A stretch of 8,268 bases of DNA from Alphaproteobacteria bacterium (lineage in GTDB: Bacteria > Pseudomonadota > Alphaproteobacteria > Puniceispirillales > Puniceispirillaceae), in the NCBI GenBank assembly GCA_011526395.1, contig WTHW01000195.1, positions 1 through 8,268 on the forward strand. The letters are read 5' to 3'. The translations under genes were made by a program, and so were the position numbers. The stretch's first letter is position 1, and every line of letters starts with the position of its first letter. Under the pieces are notes generated by a model that saw only the letters and a program-made list of their open reading frames with translations, did not search any database and had not been told where the DNA came from. Shown one piece after another: positions 6,380-8,268 of the stretch.

Positions 6380-6417
6380 TTTAAGAGGTATTGCTGGCAA
6401 CGCCTGCACATATAGAT

Positions 6418-7263
6418 ATGAGTCAATCAGAACAAATTGATACAAATCAATCGCAAGAACCTATATTTTCTTTTGCAAATGCCGAGATGGGGCCAATATC
6501 AAACGCCTTTATTCGCATTATTGAGAAGACAACAGGTCAAGGTCTGATAAAGCGACTCTATCTTGATTATGTCGATGAAAATCGCCCTCACGAATATTTT
6601 TGGCGTGATGCGCTTGATAGATTGAAAATCAATCTGGATTTGCAAAAAGATAGCTCGAACGAAATCCCTAGCACAGGACGGCTATTGGTGATTGCCAACC
6701 ATCCTTTTGGCGTCATTGACGGTGTTGCTTTGTGCGCTATGGTCTCAGAAGTGCGTTCTGACTATAAAATCATCACGCACCGTGTGTTACGCCAAGCACC
6801 TGCTGTGATGGATAATATTTTGCCAATTGATTTTGATGAAGATGAAAAGGCTTTGGCAAATAACCTGCAGGTAAGAAAAGACGCGATTGAGCATCTTAAA
6901 AATGATGGCGCTGTCATTATTTTTCCAGCAGGCGCTATATCGCTAGCCCCACGATTGGTTGATAAAGCCATCGATACAGATTGGAAGAAATTTGTAGCGA
7001 AAATGGCAAGTGTGCCAAACACAACCATTCTGCCTTTTTATTTTGAAGGCAAAAACTCTGTGTTATTTCAACTCGCACGGCGTATCAGCCAGACGCTTGG
7101 CTATGCCTTAATGTTCCGTGAGATTAAGCGGCGCATGAGAACAAGATTGCCTGTTGTTATGCGCAAAGATATCTCGTCAGATGCTTTGAGGGAGTTTAAA
7201 AGCCGCAATGATATGACAGATTATCTGCGCCGTGTCACTTATGGCGCACAAGATAAATCTTAA
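6418..7263 (+). CDS. PlsC-like lysophospholipid acyltransferase family protein
   Basis: 281-residue member of the lysophospholipid/glycerol-phosphate acyltransferase superfamily (PlsC-like), which transfers acyl chains to lysolipids or related acceptors at the inner membrane face. The catalytic block is NHPFGVIDG (94-102; His95 and Asp101), an H-x5-D spacing rather than the classic H-x4-D, as in the subgroup with NHPFGG-type motifs related to ornithine-lipid and hemolysin-like acyltransferases. FPAG (169-172) matches the second, substrate-binding block. No clear transmembrane helix is visible, so it may be peripheral. The start is uncertain: ATG 6418 has no close ribosome site, while a TTG at 6391 lies only 2 nt after AAGAGG and would add nine residues. 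The conserved-looking part (FSFANAEMGPISNAFIRIIE) begins after both. Its stop interlocks with that of the thiamine kinase gene. The acceptor lipid is not known. Confidence 0.85.
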   Translation: MSQSEQIDTNQSQEPIFSFANAEMGPISNAFIRIIEKTTGQGLIKRLYLDYVDENRPHEYFWRDALDRLKINLDLQKDSSNEIPSTGRLLVIANHPFGVIDGVALCAMVSEVRSDYKIITHRVLRQAPAVMDNILPIDFDEDEKALANNLQVRKDAIEHLKNDGAVIIFPAGAISLAPRLVDKAIDTDWKKFVAKMASVPNTTILPFYFEGKNSVLFQLARRISQTLGYALMFREIKRRMRTRLPVVMRKDISSDALREFKSRNDMTDYLRRVTYGAQDKS

Positions 7264-7916
7264 ACAGATATCACGCCGTCCTGGAATAAAGATAATGGCC
7301 TACAAATCGCATAAGGCAGGGTAGTGTCTGATTTAGCTGGCTGTAAGGTAACCATGTCAGTTGTGGCATGATTAGAGGATGATACCATCTGCCCAATCGC
7401 CAAAGCCAAACCGTCCAACGGATAGGCAAGGCCACCACTTGAGACAAAGGTGATAGGCATAAGCGGCAAAATGGCAATAAGCGCATTTGCCTTTGCCTCT
7501 AATTGGCTGTCGCCCCTATGGATTGTGATGACTTCATCACAGGTGATTGCGATAAGCTTATTTGAATCACTATATTTTGCCATCACATGTAAATTGGCAA
7601 TGGTGTGATCAAATCGCTTGCCAGTCAGGCCAAAACATAAAAAGGCTGGCGCTGTGATACTATAGATGGCTTTTTCAAAATCATTACTATCTTGCTCTTC
7701 AATGGCAATGATTGTGACCTTATTTGTGTCGATATCATCTCTGGCAGACAGGCTATCCAAATCACCGATAATGGCTGATACGGTAAATTGATTTGCCACA
7801 AGCTGATCATAAGCACCATCAAGGGCGATGATATCATAGCGAGATGATATAGCGCGCAAAACAGGCCAATGAATATCCCCTTTGCCGACGATAATGACAG
7901 CCTTATCAAATTGCAT
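7260..7916 (-). CDS. Thiamine diphosphokinase (thiamine pyrophosphokinase)
   Basis: 218-residue cytoplasmic enzyme that transfers diphosphate from ATP to thiamine, giving thiamine diphosphate. Family signatures are GDLDS (51-55), QDSNDFEKA (75-83) and GLTGKRFDHTIANL (96-109), which carry the Asp, Arg and His residues for Mg-ATP and catalysis, and a C-terminal GGLAYPLDG (161-169) plus SSSN (179-182) that fit the thiamine-binding domain. Length is typical of bacterial enzymes (about 210-230). I prefer ATG 7916 because AGGA is 9 nt upstream; the in-frame ATG at 7925 abuts that site with no spacer. It is about 105 bp downstream of the HlyD-type gene on the same strand. No TPP riboswitch is recognisable upstream. 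A 14-bp inverted repeat covers its ribosome site. Presence of this enzyme fits an organism that salvages thiamine. Confidence 0.92.
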   Translation of the reverse strand: MQFDKAVIIVGKGDIHWPVLRAISSRYDIIALDGAYDQLVANQFTVSAIIGDLDSLSARDDIDTNKVTIIAIEEQDSNDFEKAIYSITAPAFLCFGLTGKRFDHTIANLHVMAKYSDSNKLIAITCDEVITIHRGDSQLEAKANALIAILPLMPITFVSSGGLAYPLDGLALAIGQMVSSSNHATTDMVTLQPAKSDTTLPYAICRPLSLFQDGVISV

Positions 7917-7922
7917 AGATAT

Positions 7923-7981
7923 CATTCCTGCTGAAAGTCATTTTGCGATTATAGACACAGTAAGATATTTCAGCAGGAATG
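7923..7981 (-). promoter_or_regulatory. 14-bp perfect inverted repeat covering the thiamine kinase ribosome site
   Basis: CATTCCTGCTGAAA (7923-7936) and TTTCAGCAGGAATG (7968-7981) are exact reverse complements separated by 31 bp. In a minus-strand transcript the proximal arm contains the AGCAGGA ribosome site of the thiamine diphosphokinase, so a full-length readthrough RNA could hide it in a stem. The arms are not followed by a T run, so this is not an intrinsic terminator. Confidence 0.6.
7948..7953 (-). promoter_or_regulatory. TATAAT -10 box between the repeat arms
   Basis: A perfect TATAAT on the minus strand lies in the spacer of the inverted repeat, about 32 bp before the thiamine kinase start. 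The -35 region at 17 bp (TGCTGA) is a weak match. A transcript starting just downstream would lack the distal repeat arm. Confidence 0.4.
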
Positions 7982-8021
7982 CAAATTTATGAAATCAAAA
8001 GTGAGCTTATGTCATCTTTGT

Positions 8022-8268
8022 TTATTTTTCGCGAAAGGCAACAGATGTCGCCTTTTCAATCGGTGACAGGATATATTCAAGCACTGTTCTCTTGCCGCCA
8101 ATGATATCAACTGTGACTTGCATGCCTGGCACAATCTCTGGCGTTAAATCGATATTGGGAAATGATTTCTGTGTTAACGCAATCATTGTCTCATAATAAG
8201 GAGGGATATCAGGCTCTTCTGTTGTGTTACTTGCCACATGAATGACCTCACCTTCAAGCGAGCCATAA
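8022..8268 (-). CDS. HlyD-family type I secretion adaptor, C-terminal part (truncated by window edge)
   Basis: The last 81 residues of a periplasmic adaptor (membrane fusion protein) of a type I secretion system. The frame is open to the right window edge, reading YGSLEGEVIHV before the first candidate GTG, so the gene continues outside and the true start is not visible. The segment LTPEIVPGMQVTVDIIGGKR, followed by TVLEYILSPI and a short basic end (FREK), is the classical C-terminal strand and membrane-proximal motif of HlyD-type adaptors (compare I-V-P-G-M-x-(A/V)-x-V-D-I-x-x-G-x-(K/R)-(T/S)-V-L-x-Y-(L/I)-L-x-P-I). These proteins link an ABC exporter in the inner membrane to a TolC-type outer membrane channel to export large RTX proteins. 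The ABC and TolC partners would lie beyond the window. Thiamine kinase follows after about 105 bp. Confidence 0.93.
   Translation of the reverse strand, partial: YGSLEGEVIHVASNTTEEPDIPPYYETMIALTQKSFPNIDLTPEIVPGMQVTVDIIGGKRTVLEYILSPIEKATSVAFREK

Noticed and set aside
7937..8021. TPP riboswitch upstream of the thiamine kinase
   Set aside because: The conserved CTGAGA and ACCTGA-type elements are absent, and the region is too short for the full fold.
7979..8107. Short plus-strand ORFs starting at ATG 7979 or 7991 after the right arm of the inverted repeat
   Set aside because: They run antisense through the conserved HlyD coding end, are only about 25-41 codons long and have no protein-like pattern; the ribosome-like site is explained by the inverted repeat.
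364..8268. Ig-repeat protein as the substrate of the type I system whose HlyD adaptor ends the window
   Set aside because: The repeat protein has a Sec signal peptide and no RTX or C-terminal type I signal, and the two genes are about 6.5 kb apart with unrelated genes between.

Overview
The window reads as ordinary chromosome of a free-living, probably marine alphaproteobacterium with moderate to low GC (mid-forties percent by eye, not counted). This is inferred from the style of the photolyase-like protein, the AzgA-type purine permease, the PlsC-like acyltransferase with an NHPFG motif and the codon use, which resemble SAR116-type or related marine lineages. There is no rRNA or tRNA gene to settle it. 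I see no insertion sequence, CRISPR array or phage gene.

Left part (1-1561): a non-coding stretch with short palindromes and a possible 15-codon leader ORF precedes a secreted protein made of three Ig-like repeats of the kind normally found in giant bacterial adhesins. Its intrinsic terminator lies inside the 3' end of the next, convergent gene. Next (1505-2656, minus): a photolyase/cryptochrome-family protein that begins directly with the FAD-binding helical domain and carries an alpha/beta-like tail instead of the usual N-terminal antenna domain.

Middle (2657-4817): after a 274-bp gap come a small acidic protein of unknown function and an AEC-family transporter on the plus strand. A BioY biotin transporter faces them, with only 6 bp between the two stop codons.

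Right part (4836-8268): an AzgA-type purine permease diverges from bioY and is preceded by two hairpins. It is followed by a PlsC-like acyltransferase. On the minus strand, a thiamine diphosphokinase lies downstream of the last 81 residues of a HlyD-type adaptor of a type I secretion system, which runs off the window. The acyltransferase and the thiamine kinase interlock stop codons on a TTAA.

Together the genes suggest vitamin and nucleobase handling (biotin uptake, thiamine diphosphate synthesis, purine uptake), lipid acylation, light-related flavoprotein activity and export, rather than one pathway. I did not find a convincing new multi-gene system. The most interesting items are the short photolyase-like protein, a 14-bp inverted repeat that can hide the ribosome binding site of the thiamine kinase while enclosing a TATAAT box, alternative hairpins before the purine permease, and the compact Ig-repeat protein with its possible leader ORF.
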